Shown here: positions 11,676-23,624 of the stretch, in pieces
Position numbering within the stretch: position 1 is the stretch's first letter
Layout: the number at the start of each line of letters is the position of its first letter
Source: Cheilinus undulatus
Taxonomy: Eukaryota; Chordata; Actinopteri; Labriformes; Labridae
Assembly (NCBI RefSeq): GCF_018320785.1
Contig: NC_054869.1
Coordinates: 33,706,289 to 33,770,288, forward strand
DNA: 64,000 nt
Direction: 5' to 3'
Position numbers and translations under genes: made by a program
Notes under the pieces: model-generated
Databases searched by the model: none
What the model was told of the DNA's origin: nothing
What the model saw: the letters and a program-made list of their open reading frames with translations, nothing else

Positions 11676-14600
11676 GTGTATGTGTGTGTGTGTATGTCCA
11701 ATTCAGACCAGAGGTTCCAGTCATTGCAAGACTGTTACACATGGCATTGCAGGGGACAGTTGAAGCAATGTGAACTGAGCTGTCACAGCTCGAATTGAGA
11801 GAATGTTGTCTATGATTCAGTTTGTCAAGTCACCTTCAGCTGTTTTTTTTTGTTTGTTTGTTTTTTGATGTTGTAGGCAGAGAAATGGGAAATGGAAATC
11901 TGTTTTGAAAAGCTACCTAGGCAGACAAATATGTTTTCAAAGCTGAATCTTTTGTGAGATCAAATCATGCTGTGAATTTAGAAATGTTTACAACTGTTTT
12001 CAAACCAACTTCTCAGATGGAAATCTCAGCCCAAAGAAAAGTCCTGTTCCCTCCATTTGCTGTGCACATAAGCAGGGCCAGCAGTGCTTAACTAGCTAAT
12101 GCAAAGAAATTTAAGGCTGGAGCAGTTAAATTTGTCCTTAGGGATAAAATTGTTCAGTTTTAAGCTTTGCAAGATGGATCTGCTAACAGCTGTTGTGGAA
12201 TCTGGCCAGTCCATCAACTTTACAAGGTTAATGCCAGTCTGGTGTCTGCAAAAGGTCAGTGTAACACATTCAAACTGAGCTGGTTAGGTTCTGTCAGTGT
12301 GCAGATGCAGGATAGTTATTGCCAGTCTTTTTTTTGCTGATCCAAGCTAACCATCTACTGGCTGTACAGTAAAATGAAATGTTGTAAAAGTAACCATTTT
12401 GCTCATTCAGTCTCTTTCCTCAGTGCTTCCATGGATAAAGTTTGAGGCTTCCATTGAATGTGATTTTAAAGCTACGCATCGGTGAAAATTGAACTACACT
12501 TTCAGGATTTTATTGAGCTAAAGTGTTACATCATGCACCTTGAATGATTCACGAACTGCAGACATCAGCAAATAAAATTCACAGAAACTGATGCAATGAT
12601 GTGTCAAAGATGTGAGCCCCAAAGTGCTTGCTATAAAGATTTCATTTCATCAAATAACTTGTGACTGAAAATGCTCTGTCCAGAAAGAGTTGTGTTCAAT
12701 TCTTTGTCTACTGGGCTACCGTACAGCTCAGGAAGGACATGACACTTTTGCATCCAAACAGCACATCCTGTTCCAATTCCTGTGCCAAATTTCTCCCTCT
12801 CTCTCCCTCTCCCTCACACACAAACACACAGGAACTCACACTGTATATATATTTATATCAGCAAACATTGCTCCTATTGCATTCTAATTATCCACTCTCC
12901 CTTTCTGCTTCTTTAATTGGACACAAACATTTTAGTAAAAAACTTGTGACAGGATCAATGTGGCATTGATTCCTGGGAACAATATTAGACTTTAACGGTT
13001 GGAAAGTCATGAGGCCAAAAGCAAAAGGCATCATCAGAAAATCAACAAGGATGAGGGTGATCACGTTTTATCTCTTTGTTTTGTTTATGTCTGCGACAGT
13101 GCAGCCAATTTGCAGGCGTGCGTGTTTGTCCTTGCATGTTACAGACTGTTCAGCCATGTAGAGTTTGTGTGTATCTGTGTGGCTGAGTGTTAGTCATCTG
13201 GTTCTCTATTTTAGGCTTGAGTTTGTTTTCTTTTGTGTGCTATCTGAGTGTGTACTCTCACTTGTGTGTGTTTGCTGTTGACTGTGTGCACATGTGTGAC
13301 GGTGTGTACGTGCATTTCTGTGTGACCTTTCCATGCTGGCCCGGCTAAATAAAGACACAGCCGTCTTTCCCCTTCCTTTTTATATTTCTCAACTTTACTC
13401 ACAGGTTGCACACATTTGAAAAAAGTCATCTGTTTCCCTCGCCAACACATCAGCTGTGGATTTAACGATTGTTTTGTTGTGCACACTGTGCTTTTCAATC
13501 AAGTGATTCAGGTCTGATTCTCATCTCTGTTGCTTTGATTTTTTCTAAGAGGCATACTGCTAATAGGGATTTTACAGCAGAGCCTGATGCAGCCCGTGAT
13601 GATAATGTGATGATTTTGCCTCTCGATTCTTACTTTACCAACACCAGGAGGCACAATCTTCTGCCAGGGTTTATATCCATGACAAACATGGAGGTAATTG
13701 TGTCCGAAGGGGGAAAGCAGAAATGAGCCTCATGTCTAATTCAATGCTTAGGCTATTTCAAAAAATTATCTTTAACAAGTCATAACTACTCCATCTGGAA
13801 AAACTGTGAAGCTTTTATTTTGACAAATCTTTTGTCCTGTGCTTGGAAGCTTCTTTTGTGATGTTAATCCTGTTCATTCAAATGCAAATACTGCCAGGAC
13901 CACATACATTGTTATTGTTGTCATATACTTTCACCCTACTTGAAAACCTCAAACATGCCAGCAGCTCAACAAAACCCTTGTGCAGTAATGTTCCAGACTA
14001 TATCCAGACTAAATTGTTCCAGTCAAGAACACTCTCACCATAGATGTAAACGATTATTGCTAAATGTATGTACAGTTTTGCTTTTCTGCTCAAAAGATTC
14101 TGCTTGGGTTAGCCAAGCGGCATGCTTTGACTCTGCAGGGGGGCGCAGTAGATATAACCCACTTCCCCACAGATACATTGATGGATAATGGGGCTGTCTG
14201 CTGTCTGTGGAATTTCCAGCAGAGAGGAAATTTCATGAACTGTCTTATTGCAAAGATGGCATGGGGAGCTCTTTAGAACGACTCACTTTGTATCACAAAT
14301 GTTAACAAATGGAGACTGTATGTCTAGGTACTTTTTATAACCTGTCGCAACAGGTCTGATTGAAACACCTGAAATTGATCATTAACAGGTGTGGCCAAAT
14401 ACTTTTGTTTATATAGGTTTACATCTAGCATGACTTGTCTTTGTGGTAGCTTTCCAAATTGGAAGCAAGAAAGTAAAACCAGTTTTCTGAATCTTAAAGT
14501 TTAAGTTACAGACAGAAATAAAGAATGATTAGAGATGAAAATGACACCACTTATACTACAATTCAGCCTTTTTAGAGGCATTTTGTATTCTTCAGTTGAT

Positions 14601-14690
14601 CAGATATTATGATGTTTAATTTGATAGCTGAAGTAGTCTCACAATACTGATATTGTTGCAGAATCACTGCACTGAAATATTATTTTTGCA
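11676..14690. other. Intergenic, GT/CA-rich, no gene seen
   Basis: Short GT runs occur near 11670-11695, with interrupted CT/CA tracts around 12790-12840 and a diffuse TG-rich stretch at 13080-13320. The text near 14380-14415 (GTGGCCAAATACTTTTG) looks like the end of a Tc1-type terminal repeat, without a partner. The open frames here are composition artefacts. Confidence 0.45.
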
Positions 14691-14973
14691 GGCCTGTAAA
14701 GCCACATTATGCAATAACGCCACATTATGTAATAACCCCAACCATAGGACTTAGTGTGGCCTCCAAGGTAGGCCCTACCCAACCACCTTGCCCTAACTCT
14801 AACCGCTTAGTGACTTATGCCTAAACCTAACCCCCCCTTCAGGGCTCTAGACTAAACACCTACCCTACTACCTTGCCCTAACCCTAACTGCTAAGTGGCT
14901 TAGAAAATGCAGCGTTATTACATGATGGATGGAAAATGTATTACATTATTACATAATGCGGTGCTACAGGGCC
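14691..14973. mobile_element. MITE with ~28-bp imperfect terminal inverted repeats
   Basis: The left end GGCCTGTAAAGCCACATTAT and the inverted right end GGCCCTGTAGCACCGCATTA match with few differences, and both continue into GTAATAA. The interior contains two copies of a motif like CTACC..CCTTGCCCTAA.CCTAAC.GCT (near 14772 and 14863). No coding capacity. Confidence 0.6.
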
Positions 14974-15184
14974 ATCATATTCTATTGTTCTGTGAATTTT
15001 CTGCAGTTCCAAACCCTTGCATATAGCTTTATTTACTGCATCAGGATTTCGACTTTATTCATCCATAAAACAGGAAAAAACACAATGATTGCCCCTCCAA
15101 GTAGATTTTATTCTCCTGGCTCGACAGAATTTCCCTCTGATTGTATCAGGTGTCTGCAAATATAAACTGCATGATATTTCAGGA

Positions 15185-15816
15185 TTAAAGGGGACATATT
15201 TTACCCTTTAAAGACAAATTTATATTAGTCTCAGAGGTCCCCAAAACATGCCTGTTAAGTTTGTTGCTGAAAAAACCCTCCAGTATTGAACTTTTGCATG
15301 TCTGAAAACCCCTCTGTTTAAGCCCTGCTAAGAACGAGCCATTTCTGTGTCTGTGGCTTGAAATGGTAACGAGCTGTCTGACTCCGCCCCTGACCACACC
15401 CCGTTCAGGAAATGGATGCAGCACTCCTTATGTTACAGAAACTTTCATCCAAAGTTTAGGACCTGACTGGAATTTGATTCATCAAACTCCCAGACAGTAG
15501 CCAACAGGGTAACCCACTGAGCTATCCAGCATCTCAGCTGGTAGCTGGGAGGATCAGTAGAGGAGGGTGGAACTTTCCTCCAAGTGCGGGAGGGCCAACC
15601 AAACCTGGGGCGGGTGCTTACGCCCCATGTGAGGTCACTAGGTGTAAAATCTGAGAACCGCTTGTTTCAGCACACATTTTCTGAAAGGTGGAAAAAAGAG
15701 AGAGGGAGAGGGAATGGATTTTTCTAGTATTTGAGGGGATTGTGGACAGACCAGGGGGACATATCTGTGTTAGAAAAGCCTGAGAAAGTGATTTTTGTAT
15801 AATATGTCCCCTTTAA
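15185..15816. mobile_element. MITE with TTAAAGGGGACATATT ends
   Basis: The left end TTAAAGGGGACATATTTTAC and the right end (reverse complement TTAAAGGGGACATATTATAC) are inverted copies about 20 bp long. The interior is non-coding and contains a tRNA-like SINE remnant on the minus strand (15450-15545). A shortened AAAGGGGACATATTG word near 28445 may mark another fragment of the family. Confidence 0.75.
15450..15545 (-). repeat. tRNA-derived SINE remnant nested in a MITE
   Basis: Read on the minus strand, GCTGGATAGCTCAGTGGGTT has the start and A box of a tRNA-like sequence, and about 35 bp downstream GAATCAAATTCC resembles a degraded B box. It lies wholly inside the 15185-15816 MITE. It is not a functional tRNA: the acceptor stem cannot be closed and spacing is not tRNA-like. 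Confidence 0.45.
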
Positions 15817-18592
15817 AGCCTTGAAGAATAGTTTGGTCACATCATCAGTGTCAGCTTATGCACACAGATCAGAAAGGGTAAAACCCTGTTAGACAATCTT
15901 GAACAGTGATACAAGCTTTAAAAGTCTTTGTGCACTGGTAATAAGTTCACCGATAAATAATGAAAGCATCTTAAAACATCTGGAGAGGCAGATAGCTCTT
16001 CTCTAGGCAGTGATGAGAATTCACTTGGAAAGATTCAGTATGTATTATTAATGGTACGGACTGTTTGAGTTATCTCCTGCTAAATTAAATTTGTGTTTTC
16101 CTGACACACAGAAAGACAAGTCGTTGCCAAGGTAACTGCTAAAGCAGGGCCAAACAAACAATAAACAACAATATGATTGTCACAGAACTTAATTCGTTCA
16201 AACCAGGGCCTTGAAAGAAAAGAGAAAAAAGTGTCTACTTTGTGAAGGTGTGCATACTGAATGTCCCAAACACAGTGAGGGAGCGAGAGAGAGAGTTTGG
16301 AGCGACCCTCTGTTAAACAGCCACAGTTTCCTGAAGTGATTTGAATCATTATTACAACTGCCTCTAAAATGACACTTTTATCACAGTTTTCACAAAGCGA
16401 GTACGTTTGAACGCCTCCACCTGTAATAGAGAGAGAGAGGCCATGTGTGGCTCATTTCTCTTCCTGCCTCTTGGGTGTTTTCAGCAGCCAAATTACAGAG
16501 CAAAGAAATCTATCCACAGTTATAAGGTGGGGGGGGGGATTGGAAATGGAAAATTCTTTGCGCTGGAACGCCTTCCAAACACATCCATATTCATATGAAA
16601 GAACACTACATCCATCAAGAATGTGAAAATAAGACTCAATGCTGATCTGCTTGTGTGTGTTTCAGGGGACTGTCCATAGCCGGAGCTTACATGTGCATGT
16701 TTTACTCTCCAGGCTGCTATCATGTACGAATGAGAATCTAATGAGTGTATTGAGTTTGGTGTGAGCCCCGCTCTCTCCATCCTCTACATCTCTTTCTAGA
16801 GGGCTTGCTGCCACCTTTGTGTCCTGCTTTATATTCCAGCTGAGGTTGTAGAATCTGGAGCTTAGGGACGCTCCTGTGTCTGAATGATTATACAACACTG
16901 TAAACACACACCTGAAGGCTCCCAGCGCTCGGCTCTGATAAGTTATCTATTCACCTCAAATCACAGCCCGGCCATGAATATGGAAATGAAACTGCCAGGA
17001 CACACAGGTGGAGCATTGCATGGGTGGTGCGAGTGTTTGAGAGAGAAACAGGGCAGAGAAATCCCCAAACTACCCATCAGCATAAATCAATTACAATTCA
17101 CCGCAGGCCTGCTAACCTCAAATATAACAAGCTGTCACTACAAGTGTGCGTGTGAGACGACTGAGCTTATTTCATGACTTGAATAAAGTATGTGACACTT
17201 GGTGGGAGATGACACATTCAGCTTGTGTATTTCTGTGTATGTGTGTGATATTTAGCAACATGCTCTAATTCCTTATAGACCTCCTCTGTGTTTGTTGGCA
17301 GGAGGCGACATTATGCTGCCTCTGCTGCGTCCTACTTCTCATGTTCCCCCTGCGATAGGACATTTTCCAATGACATCTTGAACCTCCATCAGCCCACAAT
17401 GTTATGGACTATTTCCTGGAGTTGAGTTGCCATTCTTAGCTCCTTCATAATGGCTGGAAATTGTTTTGGATTGCACTCTGGTTCAACATATTTGCTTGAA
17501 AAACATCACTTTGTTAATTCTCTCCTATTCTCCCATACTTATTGGCAATTCTCCTTCTGGAAAATGATTTCTTCTCTTCCTGTTTTCCTGATTCTATATC
17601 AATAAATGAAATAAACCAAGCAGGGGAGTGACTCATGCATTTTCAAGCAGCTTTATTTCCAAACTGGAGAGGGATGATGACAGATGGGGATAGATGATTG
17701 TAAAGCTTAGACCGCACAGTTTGGTCCAAACATAGTAGAAGAAGAGACAATAACAGGCGCTTTCAAGGGAAAAGATGGTGATCAAGAGGCGGATTTCTGC
17801 ACCTGTCACCTTTAAGCCATGAATCAAACTTCTTTAAAATAAACACAGCAGCAGTCTCACCACATAAAGCAATGCTTTGGGGCTTCTTTTTATCAGCATT
17901 ATATTTATTGAACACAGCCATGATTCCATGACCTGTGTGGCTATTTTTGTTATAATTACTTTGCTAAAGCTGTTTGTGTTTCCAGAGAGAAAATTTTCAG
18001 ACAAGGGCATGGAGGAGATGTTTGAGTACAAGCAGCTTGCACTCAGTGATTTTCTTCTTATTTGGATCTGCATGGTATGGATTGAAGCCTTAATGTTCTG
18101 CAAAAGCCTGCAAATCATCCAGCTGAAACTGGCTTCAGGCATTTTCATGTTCTGTGACTTTTTCCTGCTGCAGAATGCTTGATAAATTCTACATCCATGA
18201 ATATGCTTGATTGAGCATTTTTCTCGACTATATCTAGATGAAACAATGATGATAAATGTTGCATTGTAGTTTCTGCATTATGCACAAAAACTGAGTTTGT
18301 GTGCTTTCACATTGACACAGATCGTGCCCTCCCCTCAAGCCCAAATGTAGCTCAATCTCACACAGCAACTTCTTAAAGATATTACAAACCTGTACAGAGT
18401 TCTCGCTCTTTGATCAGTTCCACTTCAAGAATAAAAAGCATGGAAATAAATAGACACACACAAAAAAAAGGTTTGAAATAAATAATAATACATTGTTTTC
18501 AATCTTTGCCTCTCCTGTCACAAACACCAAATATAAAGTTCATTTAAAGAAACACAGAGCCGGATATCACTGAGTCAGGCTGGTGTCCTGTA
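15817..18592. other. Intergenic; candidate regulatory stretch at 16880-17160
   Basis: No exon is supported. The part from 16880 to 17160 is repeat-free, closer to 45% GC, and dense in GATAA, E-box (CAGGTG), octamer-like (ATGNAAAT-type) and homeodomain (CAATTA) words, so it is a candidate conserved element by composition only. The overlapping open frames on both strands at 17834-18182 have no protein likeness. A short GA tract sits at 16426-16440. Confidence 0.35.
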
Positions 18593-19076
18593 AAGCCGGG
18601 TTTTCACTAAGCAGTCTGGTTTGCCATGGCGCTCAATTATTTGTGTTTTACTGCCAAAAGGTTGGAAAGGTACCAAAATAACTCATCCACAGTCCAATCC
18701 TAAAAAGTGGTGCAAGACGCACGGCTGTGTGCTGATTGGCCATCACTTTCCTTAGGATATCCTGATTTCAGGGCTGTTTTTGTTGTTTTCATGCCAATTA
18801 AAAGATTTTTAAAAATGCAGGATGCCCTTTAATTAGAGTGTCACGTTCTTTTAACTTATTGGCAGGCTTGCATTGCTATAATGTCCCACAGTTAAAGGGA
18901 CATTTCAGTATTTTGTAGGTTGGGCCATATGAGGTATGTAGTAATGGCATTAATTAAGGACTCGCCGGTTGTTCCTGCCAGGAATATAGGCTATACAGCA
19001 TAGTAGATGGGTACAGTTTCTCTGCAGAATTTAGCAAGGTTTTAGGGAAAAGTGGGACTCAAAACAATGTTTGCTC

Positions 19077-19219
19077 AAACATACACACTATTAAAAATTT
19101 GGAAGCATTTTATTGTATGCCCAGAATGCCTTTGTGTTTTTGTCACTATTTTGCAATGCAAAAGCATGTTCTAGGTCAAATTTAAAATGCTTTAAAAGTT
19201 TTCAATAGTGTGTATGTTT
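19077..19219. repeat. 143-bp hairpin (near-perfect palindromic MITE)
   Basis: AAACATACACACTATT at 19077 pairs with AATAGTGTGTATGTTT ending at 19219. Pairing continues with AGCATTTTA on both arms, giving arms of about 36 bp around a 70-bp loop. Its compact, sharply bounded shape suggests a separate small insertion inside the 18892-20156 element. Confidence 0.7.
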
Positions 19220-19254
19220 GTGCCAACGTTGTTTGGTGGCCTATTTTTACAAAA

Positions 19255-19718
19255 GGGTCTGGCTGCAGACCTTGACAAAACCTCTACGCTCAGGCGGAGA
19301 CCTCTATGCTGGGGCATGCAGCGTGTTAGCTGTTGTTAGCATGACTACACCACTGTGCTTACTAGACCTTGGCATAGCCCCATACGCTGGGGCGTCTACG
19401 CTGGGGCGTCTACACTTGGGCGTGCAGCGGCACACCCCGACCCCTACACTATTAAAACCTGAGTGGTTCGGTTTAGGCGTTTAACCTCGAGTGGTTCGGT
19501 TTAGGCATTAAAACCCAAGTGCTTAGATTTAGGGTAAGCCAGGGGGGCAAGTGGCCAGTGCAGAAAATCCGTCGTGGGGAATATATGTCACACCCCAGCA
19601 TAGAGGTCCACGGCTCGGGCAATGTACGTCATGCCCCAGCGGAGAGGTCTGCCCCAGCGTGCAGGTCTCCAGCTGCATGACCCAGTGTAGAGGTTTGCTC
19701 AAGGTCTGCAGCCAGATG
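19255..19718. repeat. Inverted repeat built of CCTCTACGCTGGGGC-like units
   Basis: The left arm begins with TCTGGCTGCAGACCTTGA and the right arm ends with its inverted copy (TCAAGGTCTGCAGCCAGA). Inside each arm, short units such as CCTCTATGCTGGGGC, GTCTACGCTGGGGC and the inverse GCCCCAGCGGAGAGG recur several times. GTGGTTCGGTTTAGGC occurs twice near 19461-19510. It is locally GC-rich, unlike the flanks. Confidence 0.6.
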
Positions 19719-20306
19719 CCTCTCCATTTTTATCAAAAACTCACTAAATTTCACATTGAAACTGTAACCAGCTGCAACACTTTATAGCCTAGCTTACCGC
19801 AGGTACAACCAGCGAGTCCTTCTTAAAGATGCAGAGCCTGGTTTTAGTTTTATTAACTTAAAATAAACCCTTAATTCATACCCTCCACAGACTCTGCCAT
19901 CTTGGGTTTTTTTTCATTTCTATAGTACCACTGAAGGGAGCAGATACAGAAACCTACTTTTTAAAATTCCACTGGTTAACACAGTTACTACCAGAGCGTC
20001 GCAATCACAGACTGTTTGATGTTGCTAGTATACCTCAGTTTAAAACGCTGCATCTTTAAAAGAGCAATGCTCACTGAAATCCCTGTAGGCTTGCACCACT
20101 ACTACTGCCGCATACCTCACACAGCCCAACTTCAAAAACACTGGAATATCCCTTAAGTAGCTGCTGCAACTCTTGCCACACCCCATATTGCTTACACCAA
20201 GTAAGGGTAGGGTTAGCTGTGGATTCGCAAGCAAGATGGGGGTTTACCGCCCCAAACTAAACTGATATAAACCAGACCACTTGGTGGAAACACGCAACGT
20301 AAGGCT

Positions 20307-22046
20307 CTTTGGTCCCTTGAGGATAATCAATAAAAAGCCATGTACTAAATATTACTGATTAACACAGACTTTAAGGTCTATAAGACTGTCAACACAGAAT
20401 AATACTTCTCTTTCTAGTAGGCATTCATATGACAGACAGAGAAGTGATGCCTGTACCCAAAGATTTGCTCTCTATTCTCATCAACATTACAGTAGATCTG
20501 TAGTACACAGCAGGAATAGACACGTCCTACAGAAAAATAAAACATTCAAATAACACACACATCACATACACCCTCACACTCTCTCTCACACACACACAGT
20601 CACAAAGGTCAGCAGAAATAGACAATTAGCCTACTGAAGAGTAGCTGCTGACAGCCCTTGTCCCATTGAGTCAGAAAAGCCTTTGCAGTGTTCACAGTTA
20701 CAGACACATTTTCTTTCCTCTCTTTGTCCCATAGAGTCTCTTGGTGAGAAAAATAAATGTGCTATTCATTCTCTCGTCTCTCAGAGACAAACCCAAATGT
20801 GCCGTGTAGAGGGTCCACCGCAGGCGAGGATATGCCGGAGGCGTCTGTGAAGAGTGACTCAGACTAATGATTCTCAGAAAAAAGAGCCATGTATTAGCCT
20901 AATAAGGGGTAACATTACACATCTGTCCTTTAAAGTCAATGTAAATGTCGACCTTCTAGGTATTTCTGGAGCAGAGTTTCAGGAAAATAATGTTCACATA
21001 TTAAATCAGGTCAGTCTTCTTTATGCGCCTCCCATTAAGCACTGTAAGTGAAGCTAAAACAAGATTAATTGTTGCTAAAAGGTCCAAATACTGGAGCACA
21101 AGTCAAGTCCATTTACAACAGGCCTGAAATCATCTGAAATCATATATGTGATGTGCTTTTAAGTCCAAAATCCCCTAGCTCCTTTTATGTTTCATAAAAG
21201 TCCCAGCGTCTCATAACAAACAACCTGAGTGTCCCTTGTGACCCGCTCCAAGCAGAGAGCGAGGTGTCTGACGTGGGGAGCGTTCCACATGAAAAGTTCA
21301 GTTTGAAAGGGCGCCCTTGTCTGTGCTATCACATTTGAGATTGTCAGAAAACCTTCTCTTGTAGTTGCGCTTTTTCAGATAAAAATCGAGAAACACATGT
21401 TTGCCCTGCAGCCGGGGCAAATTAAGACTGCAGACGTAAGAAATCACCACCAACCTTGTGTGCTTCTTGTGCTCTTTTTAGATAAGTAAAGGCCCTGGGC
21501 TCATTGGATCAAAGGTTGCATTTCCTTCTTGTTTTTTTAAACCAGTTTTCTTCCCCTATCAGTCCTAGAGTCTTTAATAACTTTAAAATCTTATATATAA
21601 CATTTTACACTTCATTTTTGTCATTGCATTGTTCTAACTTCTTTCCTCAAGGACATTTTTTTAGATATTCTGCACCACCAGCAGCATTTTTCCATTATTC
21701 AGAGTAAGAAAGAGATAACACTTGATTTAAAATGGTATCAGCAGAAGAGATAAGACTGTTCTGAACCATTTAATGTCCCACATTGCGTCTATTTCATGTC
21801 CTATTTTGACCCCCAATCTGGTAAAAATGTCTGAGAATGAGAGAGTGTCAGCTGAAGGTTGAGAATCACATTCCTAGTTTTCAGTTTGCTCACACTGAGG
21901 CTGTAAAAGAGAGGCTCTCACTTATGAATATTATGCTGAAATTTTCACTGGTCAGTGTTTCTTTTTAAAAGAGCCCTTTGAGTGTTGTGAAAATTATTTT
22001 TCCTAATTTATGCCTTATAAATAATTATTTTTTTGATAGTAATAAG
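20307..22046. other. Intergenic / presumed adra2b 3' flank
   Basis: The adra2b 3' untranslated region should lie here, reading leftward from 22046, but I cannot fix its poly-A site. A CA/CTCACA-rich simple tract lies at about 20560-20605. No other gene is seen. Confidence 0.4.
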
Positions 22047-23624
22047 CTAAAAGAAAGTCCCCTTGGTGCTCCTGCAGAGAATCTTCTTGAAGGCCTTCCT
22101 GAAGTCTTTGTTGAAGATGGTGTATATGACTGGGTTGAGTGAGGAGTTGCAGTACCCGATCCAGAAGAAGAACTTAAAGAGCGGATCAGGAATGGCGCAG
22201 GTTTCTGGGCACACTGCCTGCAGAGAGTAAGAGAAGAAGAAGGGGAACCAGCACACCACAAAGACCCCGATAACCACAGCCAGCACAAAGGTGAAACGCT
22301 TCTCTCTGTTCACCATCGCTTTCCGCCTCGCCGCCCCGGGGTTGTTATCTGTTTTTGACTTCCTCCCTGGCACTAGTCGAGACCCCTTTGAAGTGGCCAT
22401 CATGTCCCGGTAGCGCTTGACTGAAGCTGGGGAGTGGATCCCCCCTCCTGCGGGTGACCCTGGCATGCTGGTGCTGCCTTGGCCTCCTCCGTGACTGTGC
22501 TCCATGTCACTGTCTGTGCTCGAGCTGTCGCCGTTGTTATTGTCAGCTTTTTTCTTTCCCTGCTTGGCCTTCTTCTTCTTCTCTTTCTTAGTCTTGGCGG
22601 GGGCAGAAGGAGGCACAGAGGAGGGGGTTGATGGGGCATGAGGAGACGGGTTCAGGGAGGTTGTGACAGGAGTCATGGGCAGAGAAGGGGATGGAGGCTG
22701 CAGGAGGTTGTTGGGATTCTGGGAAGTTGGGGTCTCTTCTGGGGCAGAATTGGCAGTGATGGCGAGGGTGGGGGGTCTGTCGTTTGAGTGTTTGTTTAAT
22801 GATGGGGGTGTGCTCTCTTCTTCATCCTTACCGTTGGCTTGTACGTGTTTCGGTGGCTGACTTGGAGTGGAAGAGCCAACCCCATCCTTCCTTGGCTCCC
22901 CTGGAGGGCAGCGGGTTCGCTGCTTGGCGATTTGGTAGATTCTGACGTAGACCAGGATCATGATGAGGCAGGGGGCGAAGAAGGAGCCGATGGTGGAGTA
23001 AAGGATGTACCAACGCTCATCATTGAGCTGGCATTGAGGTCCTCGCTCACTGCCTGGGTCTCCTCCCTCGCTTTTGTTCAGGGAGAGCAGTGGAGGGAAG
23101 GAGATGATGGCAGAGATGAGCCACACCACCACTATGGCGGCTTTGATGCGTTTGGGTGTCCGCTGACGCCCATAGGTGACCCTGGAGATGGACAGGTAGC
23201 GGTCCAGAGAGATAGCACACAGGTGCACAATGGAGGAGGTGCAGAAGAGCACATCCAGTGCCAGGTAGATCTCACACCACAGAGACTTAAAGTACCAGTA
23301 GCCCAGCAGCTCATTGGCCAGGGAGAAGGGGATGACAAGTGTGGCCACTAAAATGTCTGCAGCAGCCAGAGACACTAAGAAGAGATTCTGGGGACCTCGG
23401 AGGGAGCGGCTGGTCAGGACGGCAATGATAACCATGATGTTTCCCACGATGGTGAAGGCGGCCATCAGGGTGATGGCGGTGGCGAAGGCCGCCGTAGCTT
23501 CAGGGGAGTAAGGGGCGAGCTTCAGGATGCTCTGGTTGCAGGGGATGGAGGCTCCGGAGCTGCTCGTGCTGCTGTTCCAGCCGCTCAGCTCCAGAGAGCA
23601 ACCAATGTCTGGACCCGAAGCCAT
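22047..23624 (-). CDS. adra2b: Alpha-2B adrenergic receptor
   Basis: A Gi-coupled catecholamine receptor of the plasma membrane, encoded by one uninterrupted 525-codon frame, as usual for alpha-2 receptors. TM1 is about residues 47-72; TM2 contains [20 protein letters not shown], where the SLAAAD form is typical of 2B rather than 2A/2C. TM3 holds the amine-binding Asp124 and DRY at 141-143. Cys117 and Cys198 can form the extracellular disulfide. TM5 has Ser210 and Ser214; TM6 has CWFP at 458-461; TM7 has NPVIY at 497-501; Cys517 is a likely palmitoylation site. N17 and N30 are possible glycosylation sites. The third intracellular loop is very long (about 234-440), Pro/Ser-rich, with a lysine block at 344-359. 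DRY is followed by [14 protein letters not shown], where mammalian paralogues have Trp after DRY. The start is the first in-frame ATG, with A at -3 and G at +4. Nearby dusp2 supports the 2B call; 2A or 2D are less likely. Confidence 0.88.
   Translation of the reverse strand: MASGPDIGCSLELSGWNSSTSSSGASIPCNQSILKLAPYSPEATAAFATAITLMAAFTIVGNIMVIIAVLTSRSLRGPQNLFLVSLAAADILVATLVIPFSLANELLGYWYFKSLWCEIYLALDVLFCTSSIVHLCAISLDRYLSISRVTYGRQRTPKRIKAAIVVVWLISAIISFPPLLSLNKSEGGDPGSERGPQCQLNDERWYILYSTIGSFFAPCLIMILVYVRIYQIAKQRTRCPPGEPRKDGVGSSTPSQPPKHVQANGKDEEESTPPSLNKHSNDRPPTLAITANSAPEETPTSQNPNNLLQPPSPSLPMTPVTTSLNPSPHAPSTPSSVPPSAPAKTKKEKKKKAKQGKKKADNNNGDSSSTDSDMEHSHGGGQGSTSMPGSPAGGGIHSPASVKRYRDMMATSKGSRLVPGRKSKTDNNPGAARRKAMVNREKRFTFVLAVVIGVFVVCWFPFFFSYSLQAVCPETCAIPDPLFKFFFWIGYCNSSLNPVIYTIFNKDFRKAFKKILCRSTKGTFF

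Larger units (their letters stand above)
18892..20156. mobile_element. Inner inverted-repeat element nested in the 18593-20306 MITE
   Basis: The left end TTAAAGGGACATTTCAGTAT and the inverted right end TTAAGGGATATTCCAGTGTT agree well and continue for about 50 bp (GTTGGG then TGAGGTATG on both sides). The interior carries at least two further inverted repeats (19077-19219 and 19255-19718). There is no transposase frame. Confidence 0.65.
18593..20306. mobile_element. Outer MITE of a nested transposon complex
   Basis: The left end AAGCCGGGTTTTCACTAAGC continues through AGTCTGGTTT. The right end, read in reverse, is AGCCTTACGTTGCGTGTTTC then CACCAAGTGGTCTGGTTT. These are imperfect inverted ends. 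A second inverted-repeat element (18892-20156) sits inside and accounts for most of the length, so the original outer element would have been only about 450 bp. Confidence 0.55.

Noticed and set aside
17834-18182. Overlapping 104- and 101-codon open frames on opposite strands
   Set aside because: Mutual mirror images in AT-rich DNA without motifs; probably chance.
22839-23351. 170-codon plus-strand open frame
   Set aside because: It is antisense to adra2b and mirrors the codon pattern of the receptor; no independent protein likeness.
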